Below are positions 22,431 through 34,338 of a stretch of DNA of 64,000 nucleotides, in pieces. The notes beneath the pieces were generated by a model that saw only the letters and a list, made by a program, of their open reading frames with translations, did not search any database and had not been told where the DNA came from. Origin of the DNA: Myrica gale (lineage: Eukaryota > Streptophyta > Magnoliopsida > Fagales > Myricaceae); contig OZ005621.1 in NCBI GenBank assembly GCA_963930655.1, forward strand, positions 6,497,001 to 6,561,000, in the 5' to 3' direction. The position numbers and the translations under genes were made by a program. Within the stretch, counting starts at the first letter, position 1. The number at the start of each line of letters is the position of its first letter.

Positions 22431-22802
22431 TCACCTGCACCTCCCACCGGCTTTATAGCTCCCAGAATCTGGACAGGAGAAGTCGCGGTGAACTTGAGGG
22501 TCTGAATCAGGAGTATTTCCATACTGATATCCCGGGTTTAGTTCGGCAGCGTCAGTTTTACCAGTGTTGTCGCCTGCCTTAGCACCTGTGTTTGTGGCCG
22601 CTTCAACCTTGTTGGCATTTGGCTCTTTTGTTTCACTTCCACCAGCGTTTACCTTTCCAGCAAACAGCTTATTACCTTCAGTTAGGAGTCGACGGTTGGT
22701 CTTCGGCCTAGTTTCCTCCACTGTAATCCTTTCTGCATCAGCAGCTTGCAGAGTTGCTAACATCAAGTATAATGTAAGAAAAAGTAAAACTAAGGTCCTC
22801 AT
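22431..22802 (-). CDS. Array gene B: small secreted protein, two-Cys C-terminus
   Basis: 123 aa; no known family recognised. Signal peptide at about residues 1-23 (MRTLVLLFLTLYLMLATLQA core, cleavage near ADAE), RPKTNRRLL (32-40), an Ala/Asn/Thr/Lys middle, NPGYQYGNTPDS (89-100), VHRDFSC (104-110) and a second Cys at 122 (C-x11-C). The STG core of the C-terminal box seen in C and H is SDPQ here. Start at ATG 22802, 20 bases past the leader acceptor TTTTCAG/GG; upstream in-frame codons are leader. Leader intron about 22889-22824. It is the most diverged intact member of the TPxS branch. A coding hAT sits in its distal upstream flank (24153). Confidence 0.82.
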   Translation of the reverse strand: MRTLVLLFLTLYLMLATLQAADAERITVEETRPKTNRRLLTEGNKLFAGKVNAGGSETKEPNANKVEAATNTGAKAGDNTGKTDAAELNPGYQYGNTPDSDPQVHRDFSCPDSGSYKAGGRCR

Positions 22803-22823
22803 CTTCGAGCTATCTACCAAACC

Positions 22824-22960
22824 CTGAAAAGCAGATCAGATGTGACTAAATTATAATATATTTGAGTTAACAATCCTAAATATATATACCGGCTTTTCCT
22901 GCTAGAAGATGTTTAAGAACTATGCCGGGGTGGATGCAAAACTGCCAATTTATACAGAGA
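22824..22960 (-). promoter_or_regulatory. Gene B promoter and leader intron
   Basis: TATA-like CTGTATAAA on the minus strand (22957-22949), then the family leader exon ending CATCTTCTAGCAGGAAAAGCCG/GTATAT and a 66-nt intron to TTTTCAG. The AGCAGAAAA block at the leader exon end is shared with C, F, H and the 38-kb stub. Confidence 0.55.
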
Positions 22961-23331
22961 CGATCTATGTAGTCATGACACTTTAAGGTGCATAACTTGC
23001 GGCGTCATAGAATAGATATGAAAGCACTCAAAGTGAAGTGGAGTGGGTGGGTGTCACAATGTGGTCATGACCAAATAATGTAGTTAAGTACTCGACGGTT
23101 AATATATATTCAATTTTGTAATAAGTAATTATGGATCATGCTTTCATTGTTGGATACAAATTACAATAATATTGTTGTGTGCGATCAGGTGGATAAAGGT
23201 CGTAATTTCTCACATGCAATGATTACGAGCACGCACATTCATTTCCTTTTCAATATTGCTCAATTTACCAAGGTAAATTTCTGATATTCTATATATGTAT
23301 ATATCACCATAAACCGTATACTGTAAAGAGC

Positions 23332-23363
<32 letters not shown>

Positions 23364-24144
23364 GTCTAGCACGTGCTGTCAATTTTTTTCTTAATTTCTA
23401 GACAACAGGTAATATCATTAAACCATTGAACAAAATACAGAAACTCGGACAGAAAAAAATAAAAGAAGCAAAAGAGAACGAAAACTAACCAACGTACGTA
23501 CCAAATTAAATACAAGTAATTTTTTAAATTAGGATCTTCTCCAATTTGCTACCTTATCTAATTCAGAGATAGTTAAGACACAATATGTGAGTACTAAGCA
23601 TTCAATATTGCTACTTTTTTTATTACTTATCGGAACTTTACAACATTCAATACATATCTATCTCCTCGAGTTAAATCATCTAATTCAACGGAAAATTGAA
23701 GATAATCTCAATCTTATTTTTTACCGTAGAGATCTCTGAGTTGGTCTGTTTAGGACTTCCAGCCCGTTAAAAAAGACAACAGAGACCGAAGGTACACTAA
23801 CCAACACAGGCCCGAAACACATCCATCATGCTTCCCATCAACCAGAACTCGTGCATAAAAACAACTGCAAATAGGATAAGTACATGTTTCTACTAGGTAT
23901 GAAAGTACTGAATCACGTGGCCCCTACCTGTTCTTAATTTGTGCGTGTAATAGTTTCAATTAATTCATGTTGACCTTCAACACTTCCATGAAGGCCGCTT
24001 TACTGCCTAAGCAAGTTGGTTGTCCGTTTATATATACATAGTTAATTGACTAGAACACTAGATTTACAGCTGTATCATAACGACGGTCCTTGTCAAATAA
24101 AGCGAAGGATCTCATATTCCTCGAGATCCGATCACGAAAGCAAC
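22961..24144. other. Gene B upstream flank
   Basis: Non-coding. It contains blocks shared with the upstream flanks of C and F and the 38-kb stub (GTACTGAATCACGTGGCCCC, TTGACCTTCAACACTTCCAT), TA/CA microsatellites at 23325-23365, and AT-rich DNA at 23380-23900 of unknown origin. Confidence 0.5.
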
Positions 24145-24152
24145 GTATAAGG

Positions 24153-26271
24153 CAGTGGCGGAACCAGGAATGAAAATTAACCCGGGCGAACTTTTAAAGT
24201 AAAATAACGGAAATTTTTTGTATACGTAATGTAAAAAATTGTCTTAGAGTTACAATATCAAAATATTAAAGACTAAAAACATAAAAAAATATTGAATTAC
24301 ACATACCGTACTATGTACTACGACTGAGAGGGGACAATTGGATCTTACGGTTGTGCATCTTCTGAAAACGTTGCAAAATGACTTCATTCTCAATAGTTTA
24401 AAAAATGTCCTGCTCGATGTACACTACCATGCAATCATTCATCCAATAATCTCTCATCTTATTACACAAATCAGTCTTAATAATTTTCATCGCAGATAAC
24501 ACTCTCTCAACGGTTGCAGTCGTAACCGGTAAGACCAATACCAACGTAATAAGAAGATAAACCAATGGATACAAAATATTCTTTCTGGTCTCAACCATCT
24601 TCATAGCAAGAGTTCCAATATCTTGAAGCCCAGAAAAAAATTAGTTCTTCTAACATCTCTAATGCAGGTGTCAAGCTGATCTCTAAGTACCACGCGATCA
24701 ATTGTTGAGAAATCTTCAGGGTAAAATTCAACAAGACGACATAATCTATCAAGATCAAATGCTGAGAATGAGTCCCTTGGATCAAGACATGTTATGCAAA
24801 GAAGTAACTTCGTACTTGTTTTTGTGAAACGATTATTCATCTCCTGAGCAATCAAATCAATAACCTGACATAAGACTTCCACATGAAAATAATGCAAATA
24901 AGTAATTGTTTGCCCTCCACGCCTCGAACGACTGCGAGTTTGTATAATGTTTTCCATATTGGGCACATTGATAAAATTATTCAGACAAAATGTTTTGACT
25001 TCTTCCAAAAATTGGGCTCAACTAAGGTTGTCCTAGGCTCAACAACATCACAATCCAACCTAAAAACTACTACACAAATAACATCTCTTCCTCCGGTTTC
25101 CTTCACAATCCAACCTAGAGTTAAGCAAGAAATGAAAAAAAGTTTTAAAGAAAGGAGATTACCTACCGCAAATATCCTTCCAGCAAACAAGCAAGTATAT
25201 TGGCAAAGTTCAAATGTGCTTCCAGCAATGGATTTTGATCTTTACTACACAAATCCACATAAAGAACAATAAGTTAACAAGTAAATATTTAATTTGCTAC
25301 ATAATTTATTTCCCAGCAATGTAGGAACATAATTATCTATAAAGAATAATAACTGAGTGCGAGCATAATTATCTATAATAATAAAAAAGTGCAAGCATAA
25401 TTGAAATAAATAGGAATTTACTATAAGAGAGGGATGAAAGTGACTGATTAAAACACATTCACACTATATGGATGTCATTAGAAGAAACATTGAAAACCCA
25501 AACAATCAATGTGATCTACCCAGATATTAAGGACTCTATATGCGTTTTACTGGAAAATGGGGAGGAAAAGAAAGTCATTAGAACTGCATATTAATATAAG
25601 GTAGAGTTTCAATTTATATATGATAGATTTACAATAGTACTATGGGTAAATTATTCTTAATTGTACTACATCACCTCCCTCCCAAAAAAAGTAAACAAAA
25701 AAAAGACTGCTCCTGTAAAATGGAAGGGAAAAAACTACAGTACCAGCAGAAGTAGGAACTGAGAATGCAGAAAGTGCTAATGCAAAGGTATTACACAATA
25801 ACAAAAACCCTAAGCTCGTCTATGTCTCCTCTGGTAATGCGGCTATCTGCATCGAGATACGTGACTTCAAATTCACCACTTCCAGTATTTGATGGAGGCC
25901 TTAACACATCTGGAATCCGCGGTATCTCGAATGGTGGTAATTCTGAGTCTGTGACAAGTTTCCACAATTCCACTCGCCTTTACTTTATAGATGTTTTCTC
26001 AAATGAATTTTTATCTTTGCAGATCCTATTCCCATTAAAAGTGAAAGCTCAATAACGATGTTCGTTTTCTCATTTACTACTCAGAGAGTCACCCGGGTGG
26101 GCTTATGTTGGCCTGGGCCAACCAGGGCGGACCAGGCCAACTTTTTTTTTTTTTTTTTAAAAAAATACATTAATTTTTATTTATTTTTTAAAAAAAATAC
26201 ATTAAAAAATTTTTTTTAGGGGCGGAGCCCGGGCGGCCGCCCAGGTTCGCCCGGGCCTGGGTCCGCCCCTG
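24153..26271 (-). mobile_element. hAT transposon with decayed transposase
   Basis: 2119 bp. TIRs CAGTGGCGGAACCAGG and, inward from the right, CAGGGGCGGACCCAGG match 14/16. They are flanked by a perfect 8-bp duplication GTATAAGG (24145-24152 and 26272-26279). The C-terminal part of a hAT transposase is encoded leftward at 24398-25008. The right end (26090-26271) is a GC-rich palindromic block. It interrupts the duplicated flank upstream of gene B: GTATAAGG/TCATATAT continues as in the intact flank at about 55.37 kb. Confidence 0.88.
24398..25008 (-). pseudogene. hAT transposase C-terminus (ZMYM1/TTF-type), frameshifted
   Basis: Two overlapping leftward frames join at about 24601. The first carries RSRRGGQTITYLHYFHVEVL and RDSFSAFDLDRLCRLVEFYPEDFS. 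The second carries YPLVYLLITLVLVLPVTTATVERVLSAMKIIKT and DYWMNDCMVVYIEQDIF, the hAT dimerisation (Dimer_Tnp_hAT) domain of ZMYM1/TTF-type hAT proteins. The N-terminal zinc finger and most of the RNase H-like core are missing. A frameshift separates the two pieces, so no active enzyme is made. In the family the enzyme cuts at the TIRs and leaves 8-bp duplications, as seen here. Confidence 0.8.
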
Positions 26272-26279
26272 GTATAAGG

Positions 26280-26470
26280 TCATATATCTACGTAGGCCAT
26301 AATTAAAGAGCACCTTAATTTAGGGTTGGAGAAGGCACACATACTTCAGCAGCTTGCTGGACAACTTTTCTACATGGTTCCAGGCGATCGAGATCCCCAT
26401 TTCAATGACAACTTGTTGCAATCAATCATATTCACGTTAGAGAACTGTCATTAATTACAATCAATTCTTT
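26280..26470. repeat. Continuation of the duplicated flank upstream of gene B
   Basis: Shares GGGTTGGAG, TTTTTCTAC..GGTTCCA and GATCGAGAT...TTCA in order with 55655-55740. It is part of the array duplication unit, split from 24144 by the hAT. Confidence 0.6.
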
Positions 26471-26841
26471 CTGTGCTCGCATATGTAAGCTCACTCCCTC
26501 AGCTGCTGTCTACGCAATCTGGAAGGAACGAAACCAGAGGATATATAGCTGAAGGAAACGCAAGCTGTTGGAAGTCTGATCGCTGAGGTTGTCTGTTCCG
26601 TAAGGTTCCCCATACCCCAGCTAATTTGAAACTAAGAGTGCAAGTGGAATATTTCTGTTACTGGTTGAGGAATATATGTTTGTCCTGTTCTGTTTTGTTG
26701 TGGTTGATCAATGCTATAACCCCCCATTTTTTCTGTTTTTTTGTTAGGTTAGGTTCGGTGAGGGTTGTGCCCTAACTTAATTTGTAAACTTCTTTGGGAA
26801 TACTGATCAGGTGCTTTCTCCATAATTTGAGGCTCTCTTCG
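26471..26841 (+). mobile_element. LINE 3' fragment
   Basis: The forward frame AAVYAIWKERNQRIYS (about 26500-26550) is the end of the zf-RVT domain of plant LINE ORF2. An untranslated tail resembling LINE 3' regions follows (CTAACTTAATTTGTAAACTTC). It is cut by the left end of Pack-MULE 2 at 26842. Confidence 0.55.
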
Positions 26842-27714
26842 GGAAAAATTTACTTTGCATCCATGAATTTTGAGGTCATTTCTAAATTGCACCTATTTTT
26901 ATCGATTTCGTTAGATTAGTACTCTAAAGTTTATATTTATGTTAATTTCCACCTTGAACCTTAAATTGCAGTTACTTCTCGCAACAAACCATTTACGTGT
27001 CGTGTCCACGTGACAACCCATCGTTTGGATTGTCCATTTTACCTTTCATTTAATGCATATAAACCTGCAGCAAGAACACGTGTTCTCTTTCTCGCATGAC
27101 AACTCACACACGTTCCTCCTTTCTTTTCCTCCTTACATATCATGCACTCCACTCCACACCCTCTAAACTCCACAGACGATATCACCACCACAACAGCAGG
27201 CGATGCCACCACCTCCCCATCAGCCTCGACTCCACAACGATCGATTTCGCCAACAAACTTCCAGCACCTCGTCGTCATTTCGATGTACAAATAAGTACTA
27301 TTTTCCACGCGTCCATTGGTTTCTTTTGCGGTAATTCTTTTCTTTGCCTATAATCTACGTCGATTCGAGAATTCTGTGTTACTGTGCCAACATTGAGTCA
27401 TCCACTTGACTTCGAAGAACTTTTACATGATCTTTTGGCTCTCACGTTTCGGTTTCCTTTGTGATCCATTTGGTTGTTGATAAAAAATAGAGGAAAATAT
27501 GAGGAAAATGGAATCTTGAATTCTTTCTTTCTTGCTAAAAGTTTGGAAAAACTTACGCATTGAAAATGCAGGGCATCGTTACAGCTAGTGATACATTTTT
27601 CTTTCCTTAGCTTTACTATCAACGAAACAGATCTTCTTCATTTATGTACGAAATCCATTGCATTTCTTTAGCTTTGTTTGAAAATACTTTTGATTTTCAA
27701 TGGACGAGCATACG

Positions 27715-27978
27715 TTAGTTGCTTTTTGACTTATGCAACACTTCCTTCATAACCGCAGTAATTCTATGCGCCATATGTTGCTCTAAAAACATTTCTTTGA
27801 ACCTCTCATAGCCTCTTTTCCCCATTGTGAGCCTCCTCTCAACATGAGTACCGAGTTTGACAATATTTTTGGCAAGGGGAATAATCCTTCTTTTCCAACA
27901 GGATGCTTCCTTTAGTGCCATATAATACAAACAAATTGTGACGTTATACCACTCGACTACAACAAGCTCCGGTTTCAA
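27715..27978 (-). pseudogene. Captured glycosyltransferase C-terminal fragment
   Basis: The 87-codon leftward frame includes LGTHVERRLTMGKRGYERFK and EMFLEQHMAHRI, then VMKEVLHKSK. This resembles the C-terminal helices of GT-B glycosyltransferases (GT4-like: MG-x-x-GYERVKE-x-FLE-x-HM). No donor-binding domain is present. It lies between the Pack-MULE TIRs, so it is a captured fragment. The family call is from motif memory. Confidence 0.5.
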
Positions 27979-28634
27979 CTACTTGGGCACAAGCTCGGTT
28001 GATGCTCTTGGGCAGGTGAAAAAAAGCAACCATGTCATCAAAAAGCTGGAGATTAATCTGTAGACTGCATGCGGCAGCAAACAAACAAAGGTTCGCTGAG
28101 ATTAGACGAAAAACCTTTTTAATCCTTGAGGCAACGCCAAAACATGAGAGCTTTCTGCTCTTCTTCAAAAAGAGAGAAAAGAAGCAAATGAACGTACTCT
28201 GTTATAGTACAAAAAGATTGGAAGAAAACATAGTAGATTCTTTGTGCAACATTCCATCTTTTCTACACATTAATAAAAGACAATTACGTTTGTGTTTCCA
28301 TATGAAAAGACCAAAATTTAAATAAAAAAGCCCAGGAAAGAGGAGGTTGCACAAGTAGAAACAGTTACGTTTGTGTTTCCATTTGACGTAATCTGTTACT
28401 TTATTCTTTTCTTGTCAAGAAGAAACAACTATATTAATAGGATGAAAGAGGAGGTGGATGAGTACATGCTTTCTTCTCTGAGCCTTTTGGATCTATCAGA
28501 AACTTACCTGGTCCCTCTTTGGATGATTCTTGGCAACTCACACCTTTGACAATAAGCACATCTTCAAAGCAAATGAGTTGCTCTGGTTTAGAGAGCCAGT
28601 CTTACTTGCAGCTTCAGAGCCTCGGTGCTTCCGC

Positions 28635-28807
28635 AAAACAACCACAGTTGAGGTAGGAGCACCAGGAGTTGTAGTTGTGGAGGAGCTTCTTGCGGAACTT
28701 GCGCAGAACCTCGGCGTCGAAGGAGTCGATGTTGCGTAGAATTCCCACTTCCGGACGTTGTCCTTCTGGAAGCCGAAGAAGATGGCCAGCCAGTCGAGGA
28801 GATCCAT
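28635..28807 (-). pseudogene. Captured callose synthase (GSL) N-terminal fragment
   Basis: Reading leftward, MDLLDWLAIFFGFQKDNVR is followed, after an internal deletion and frame change, by IDSFDAEVLRKFRKKLLHNY and NSWCSYL. Both blocks occur in this order in plant callose synthases (DWL-x-FGFQ-x-DNVRNQ ... LD-x-x-VL-x-x-FRKKLL-x-NY-x-SWCSYL), where they belong to the N-terminal Vta1-like/FKS1 region. The residues expected between them, about 20 or more, are missing. The donor was probably a GSL5/CalS12-like gene. It is not functional. Confidence 0.6.
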
Positions 28808-29102
28808 GTGAGGGGCCCATTGACAGTAAGGAGGCTTGCAAATTATAATTATTAATTATAAGTATTACCAATTATAGACGTCTATATTTCATAAAAGAAT
28901 GAAGGGCAAAACGGAAAATTAGAACTTTAAGTTCTCACGTGACGACAAATGGTTGGTTTGATGGGAGAAGTAACGACAATTTGAGGTACAAAGTGAAAAT
29001 TAACGTAAACATAAACTTTGAAGTATTAATCTAACAAAATCGATAAAAATGGATGCAACATAGAAATGACCCCAAAGTTCAAGGGTGCAAAGTGAATTTT
29101 CC

Positions 29103-29690
29103 ATTTTTTTTCCAGACACTACAATGGGGAGTGTAAATGCAAGTTTGAAAACCAAAGAGGAATGAAGGGGAATATTGCAAATAGAAAGCTGGTAGAGAAA
29201 TGACACCTCTTAGATGCTTTTTTTAGAATCTAAGCATGTGTAGATGTTTGGTAATGGAGCAGAGTTATTTCTGTTGGTTTTGGCTAGCTATACTAGTATT
29301 ACGATGAATCACTCAAGTGTGGGTGGTCTCTTCTCTTGCTTCTTTTCTTGAACCTATGAACCATGCCCAAACTTTGTACAGGCACTTTGGGGAATTAATA
29401 TACTAATTACCGGTTACCCAAAAAAAGCCGAACTGAAGAGCAGTATAGCTGTTTTGGATAACCGGGAAGTTAGAAGTATGTTCCAAAAAGAATTTGGCTA
29501 AAGCCATAATTACAAGGGCGATCAGAGGACAAAACATACTCTTAATACGGGACGCATGACGGTTGAAATTCTGTTTCTGAGAATGGCTTCTATTTTTTCT
29601 AGTTTCTCTTCATGGATGGGGTGGAACGGGTTCTGGAGGGGGGCCATGGCATATGTCCAATTGACCTATCATCCTCCGAAAGTGGCAACG
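29103..29690. other. Intergenic DNA with a LINE 3' end
   Basis: About 29330-29417 looks like a LINE tail (TTTGTACAGGCACTTTGGGGAATTAATATACTAATTACC, then an A-rich end). No gene. The target site of Copia 1 (CAACG, 29686-29690) closes the stretch. Confidence 0.45.
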
Positions 29691-29912
29691 TGTAAAAATC
29701 AGTAATGGTTGCAAGAAAAACAAAGTCAATAACAGAGAGAACTAGAGAGAGTTCTTGAATAACTTTCGTATATTGACTTGAGAATTAAAGTGAGCTTTAC
29801 AAGTCTATATAAAGACTAAGAACTAACAGAATATACAACTAACTTGTAACAAGATTGCCACATCAGCTTAACAGAAATGTTACTGATCGTAGCTAAGTTA
29901 CACATGTTAAGA
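29691..29912 (-). repeat. 3' LTR of Copia 1
   Basis: 222 bp, contains CTTTATATAGACTT as a TATA-like core on the element strand. Four differences from 34351-34572. Confidence 0.95.
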
Positions 29913-29924
29913 CTCCCCTTCAAG
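29913..29924 (-). other. Polypurine tract of Copia 1
   Basis: CTTGAAGGGGAG on the element strand, directly against the 3' LTR. This is the expected plus-strand primer. Confidence 0.85.
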
Positions 29925-32214
29925 ATGGACCAAAAATATTGAGAAGGTGCATCTTGGACAGTAAGAAATGGAACTGAGCAGACCCCAAAGCCTTAGTGAA
30001 TAAATCAGCTAACTGATGCTTGGAGCTGATATGCATAGTGTGAATAAGCCCGGATTGAATTTTCTCACGGATAAGGTGGCAATCCAATTCAATGTGCTTC
30101 GTGCGCTCATGAAACACTGGATTTGCTGCAATGTGAAGAGCTGCGGCATTATCACAGAAGAGGAGAGCTGGTTGCTGATGAGAAACCTGCAGATCAGTGA
30201 GCAAAAATTTGAGCCAAGTGAGCTCACAACCAGTGGATGTCATTGCTCGATACTCAGCCTCAGCTGAGGAACGAGAAGTCTTGGTTTGCTTCTTGGATTT
30301 CCAAGAAATGAGAGAATCACCAAGAAATATACAAAAACCAGTTACTGATCTCCGAGTATCAGCACATCCAGCCCAGTCACTATCAGTGAAGGCCTTGAGG
30401 TGCAATGGGGTTGAAGCCGAGAAAAATAAACCTTGGCCTGGGGAACCTTTGAGATACCTTAACACTCTATGAGCTGCATCAAGGTGCTGAGAATGAGGAG
30501 AATCCATGAATTGGCTGAGGAGTTGCATAGCATAGGATAAATCTGGGCGTGTGATGGTCAGATAGAGTAATCGACCCACCAATCTTCTATACACAGTAGG
30601 ATCAGGTAAGGGAGAATTGGCTTCTCGGGTCAACTTGAGGTTTTGATCAGCTGGTGTATGAACTAGTTTAGCACCAGTAAAGCTAGAATCAGACAGGATA
30701 TCTAATGCAAACTTGCGTTGACAAACTGTGATGCCTGCTGGAGATCTAGCTACTTCCAAGCCAAGGAAGTATTTGAGCTGGCCTAGGTCCTTTATTTTGA
30801 ATTGCTGGTCTATGACAGATTTGAAGCTATTGATGAGATCCAAATTATCCCCGGCAAGAATAATATCATCCACATAGACTAATAACACCATAAATGATGA
30901 AGCAGTCTTCTTAGTGGACAAAGTATAGTCAGCTTTGGATTGTGTGAAGTCATGAAGTAACAAAAAATCAGAGAATTTCTTGAACCATTTCCGAAAGGCT
31001 TTCTTTAAGCCATAAAGAGATTTGTTCAATTTGCAAACTTGATGCTCCCCCTTTCGAGAAAAACCAGGGGGTAACTTCATGTAAATGTCTTCATGAAGAT
31101 CACCATGCAAGAAAACATTGTTGACATCAAGTTGTTGAAGATGCCAATGCTTGGAGGCAGCCACGACAAGAAGAACTCTTACTGAAGTAAGCTTGGCAAC
31201 AGGGGAGAAGGTTTCAAAATAGTCAAAGCCTTCTTTTTGGGTAAAGCCCTTTGCCACCAATCTAGCTTTATGTCTTTCTATAGATCCATCAGCCCGAAAT
31301 TTCAACTTATAAATCCATTTGCAATCAATAGGAATATGTCCAGGAGGTAATGAGCATACTGTCCAGGTGTTATTTTGTTCTAAGGCCTCAATTTCCTTGG
31401 CCATAGCTGCTTGCCATTCAATGGATTGAACTGCTTCTTTGAAGTGTGTAGGTTCGATATGACTGCTAACAGCAAGAACATAAGCCTTGTGGGGAGGAGA
31501 AAGTTTGTCATAGGTAAGACAAGAGGTGATGAAATAAACAGTGCCAGGTGAATGAGATGAGGAAACACTTGACTGATGTAGTTTGGCCAGAGAACTCATA
31601 CCTAGTTGGCAATGATAATTCTTCAAATAGTCAGGAGTTTTTTGAATTCTGGAAGACTTGCGGGTAGGAGGTAATGAAATAGGTATTTCATCAGGAGAAT
31701 CATCAAAGGGAACAGTAATAAAAGGAGGGATGAAATCATCATTAGGCTGAGATGAAGGAAAATCAATAGGTGATGATGGAATAGTAGATGAAGGAGAAGA
31801 AAGATCAGATGAAATAGAAAGAGGGGAAACATAAGAGTTGGATGAAATGTCATTAGGTATGGAGCTAATGACAGTAGGTAACACAATGTTATTGGAGGAA
31901 TTAACAGAGAATTGTTTAAAAGGAAAAATATCCTCATGGAAAATAACATTTCTAGAAATGAAAACTTGATGAGACTGAAGACTATAAACTTTGTAACCCT
32001 TAACACCATTCGGGTAACCAAGAAAGACACATTGCTCAACTCTAGAGTCAAATTTGTGTCTATGCCGAGAGAGTGTAGAAACATAGCAAAGACAACCAAG
32101 AATTTTGAGATGTGCATAAGAAGGTGGAGTAGAATAAAGCATATGAAATGGAGACTTATTATTGAGCAAAGGGATGGCAGCCGATTGGTGAGATAGGCAG
32201 CACATAGAATGCAA
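29920..32214 (-). pseudogene. Copia 1 pol: end of integrase, reverse transcriptase and RNase H
   Basis: The distal part of the polyprotein, open from the frameshift at about 32170 to the stop at 29920. It holds [10 protein letters not shown] and LDVNNVFLHGDL, the catalytic YVDD of reverse transcriptase ([12 protein letters not shown]), then RNase H blocks [18 protein letters not shown] and [13 protein letters not shown]. In the family this part copies the RNA template to DNA and degrades the hybrid. It is out of frame with gag-integrase here, so the enzyme cannot be made as a normal polyprotein. Confidence 0.93.
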
Positions 32215-34331
32215 TCAGACCAAAATTCTAGTGGGAGGTTGGACTGAAATCTGAGTGATCGAGCAACATTCAATAGGTGTTGATGCTTTCTCTCAACAAG
32301 AACATTTTGTTGAGGAGTAGCAACACATGAATGTTGGTGAATGACCCCTTGAGAAGAGAAAAAATCAGGCAAGTGAAACTCAGTACCAAAGTCTGTCCGA
32401 ATGACTTTGATTTTAAGATTAAACTGAGTTTGCACCAGATGAAAAAATGACTTAATATGGCAAGTAGTTTGAGATTTGTTTTGTAATAAATGCACCCAAG
32501 TGCAACGAGTGTAATCATCTACAATGGTAAGGAAAAACTGAACCCCATTCCTATCTGCAGTGGAGAAAGGCCCCCATAAATCGCAATGGATCAAATCAAA
32601 GGGAGCTTTTGATTTTGAAGTAGAAACAGGAAATGAAAACTTGTGTTGTTTTGCCATTGGACAGATGGTACAATGATTGAAATGAGAAGAGCTAAGATTA
32701 GCAATACAATTGTGCAATAGAGACAGCCGAGAGGGAGAGGGATGTCCTAACCTACAGTGCCATAGAGCAGCTGTATTATTTGAAGCAGCTGAATTACAAG
32801 TAGGTGCTTGAGAACAAGTAGATTTTGAAGTAAGGAAATACAAGCCGCTTGATTCCCTAGCCAAACCAATCTTGGTCCAAGTGCGTAGGTCCTGTATGAA
32901 CAAGTATTTGCTAAGAAGAAGAAGACAACAAGGTAGTTGTTTGATCAAAGAGCTTGCTGAGATGAGGTTAAAGGAAAATGTAGGCACAACAAGCACATTT
33001 GTCAGCAAGATTGTAGGAGATAATTGAACTGTACCAGAATGTGTAACCAAGGTACTTTGATTGTTAGGCAGCCTTACTGATGATGGATGATAAGTAGTGA
33101 TAGTAGTTAACATGTTGATTGAGCTTACCATATGATTTGTGGCCCCAGTATCCACAATCCATGGGGAATCAACAGAGAGTAAATCAGAAGGTATACCTGC
33201 CATGTTAACCATGGGAACAGTTGAATCTTTGTGCAAATCATGTGATGCATTGGAGGATTCAGATGTAGGCAGTAGGGCTAGAAGCTGTTGGCATTGTTCT
33301 AGGGAGATTGGCAAGGCCTGTGATGGATTTGAATTGAAAAATCCTTCAGAAGTGACCTGATGGACAAAACTGGAACCAGAACCAGTGAGGCCGGCCTTGA
33401 CTCGAGGCTTGTAACCTGGTGGATATCCATGGAGTTTGTAACATCTCTCCATGGTGTGTCCAGTGAAGCCACAATGGCTGCAAACAGGTCTATCTTTCTT
33501 CTGATTGTATGTCTTGCTAACATATCTTTGTTGATTGTTGTGTTGCTCCAGGTTTCGTGTAAGGAAAGCACTGGTTTCACTGGTTTGAGATGGGAAAGAG
33601 GTAATGTCACGTTGTCTTTCTTCTTGAACAATTAGAGAGAAAATTTTGTTAATATTTGGAAGAGGCTCTATTAACAAAATCTGTCCACGCACATTGGCAT
33701 AGGAATCACTGAGTCCCATCAAAAATTGCATCACACATTCTTGATTACGCTCAATGTCAAGATGTTGCAGAGCTCCACATGTGCAATGATGCCGCTGCTT
33801 ATAGTGAGATAATTCTTCCCAAAGTGATTTTAACTTTGTGAAGTATGCAGTAACACTGAGCTGACCTTGAGAAAGTGAGACAATAGATTTCTGGACTTGG
33901 AATATCCGAGGTCCATTGCCCTGAGAGAAGCGATCATTTAGATCCTTCCATATTCCAGCTGCTGTCTCTATGTAAAGAACACTCTCTGATAGTTCTTTAG
34001 AGACAGAATTAACTAGCCATGATGACACCATGTCATTGCAACGAGACCAGTCGGGATATGTAGGGGAATCAATCGGTGGCTGTGAAATGGATCCATTAAC
34101 AAAAGTCCATTTGTTTTTCGCACTCAGAGCCATCTTCATGGATCTCTGCCAGCTAGAGAAATTGTCTCCCTTGAGAATGTGTGAAACCAGCATGCCATTT
34201 GGATTGTCATTGCTATTAAGAAACAAAGGATTGGAGATGTTATCGGAGGAGTTGGAAGCGGGAATGAAAGAAATCTGAGGGGATTTGGAAGCGGGAATTG
34301 AAGAAATCAGAGGGGATTCTTGCTCTGCCAT
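31623..34331 (-). pseudogene. Copia 1 gag, protease and integrase, ending in a frameshift
   Basis: Starts at ATG 34331, just inside the 5' LTR and primer site. A gag domain ([17 protein letters not shown]), the zinc knuckle [14 protein letters not shown] (about residue 285), the protease motif [11 protein letters not shown] (about residue 395), GAG-pre-integrase ([11 protein letters not shown]) and integrase core blocks ([22 protein letters not shown]-x-x-VERKHQ) follow in order. Near 32168-32173 one base is missing relative to Copia 2 (RLPS/L), and the frame then reads nonsense to 31623. Structural and integration parts are otherwise open. Confidence 0.93.
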
Positions 34332-34338
34332 TATACAG

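Larger units (their letters stand above)
26842..29102. mobile_element. Pack-MULE 2 with two captured gene fragments
   Basis: Long TIRs of about 210 bp (26842-27055 and 28890-29102). Both start GGAAAA, then CTTTGCA(T/C)CC, and share TTTTTATCGATTT and GTTAGATTA. There is no transposase. The interior holds a callose-synthase fragment (about 28635-28807) and a glycosyltransferase C-terminus (27715-27978), both leftward. A target duplication is not obvious with these limits. Confidence 0.75.

Noticed and set aside
22252..22505. Overlapping open frames through the AT dinucleotide run
   Set aside because: The frames exist only because (AT)n has no stop in those registers. They encode an Ile-Tyr repeat and show no family resemblance.
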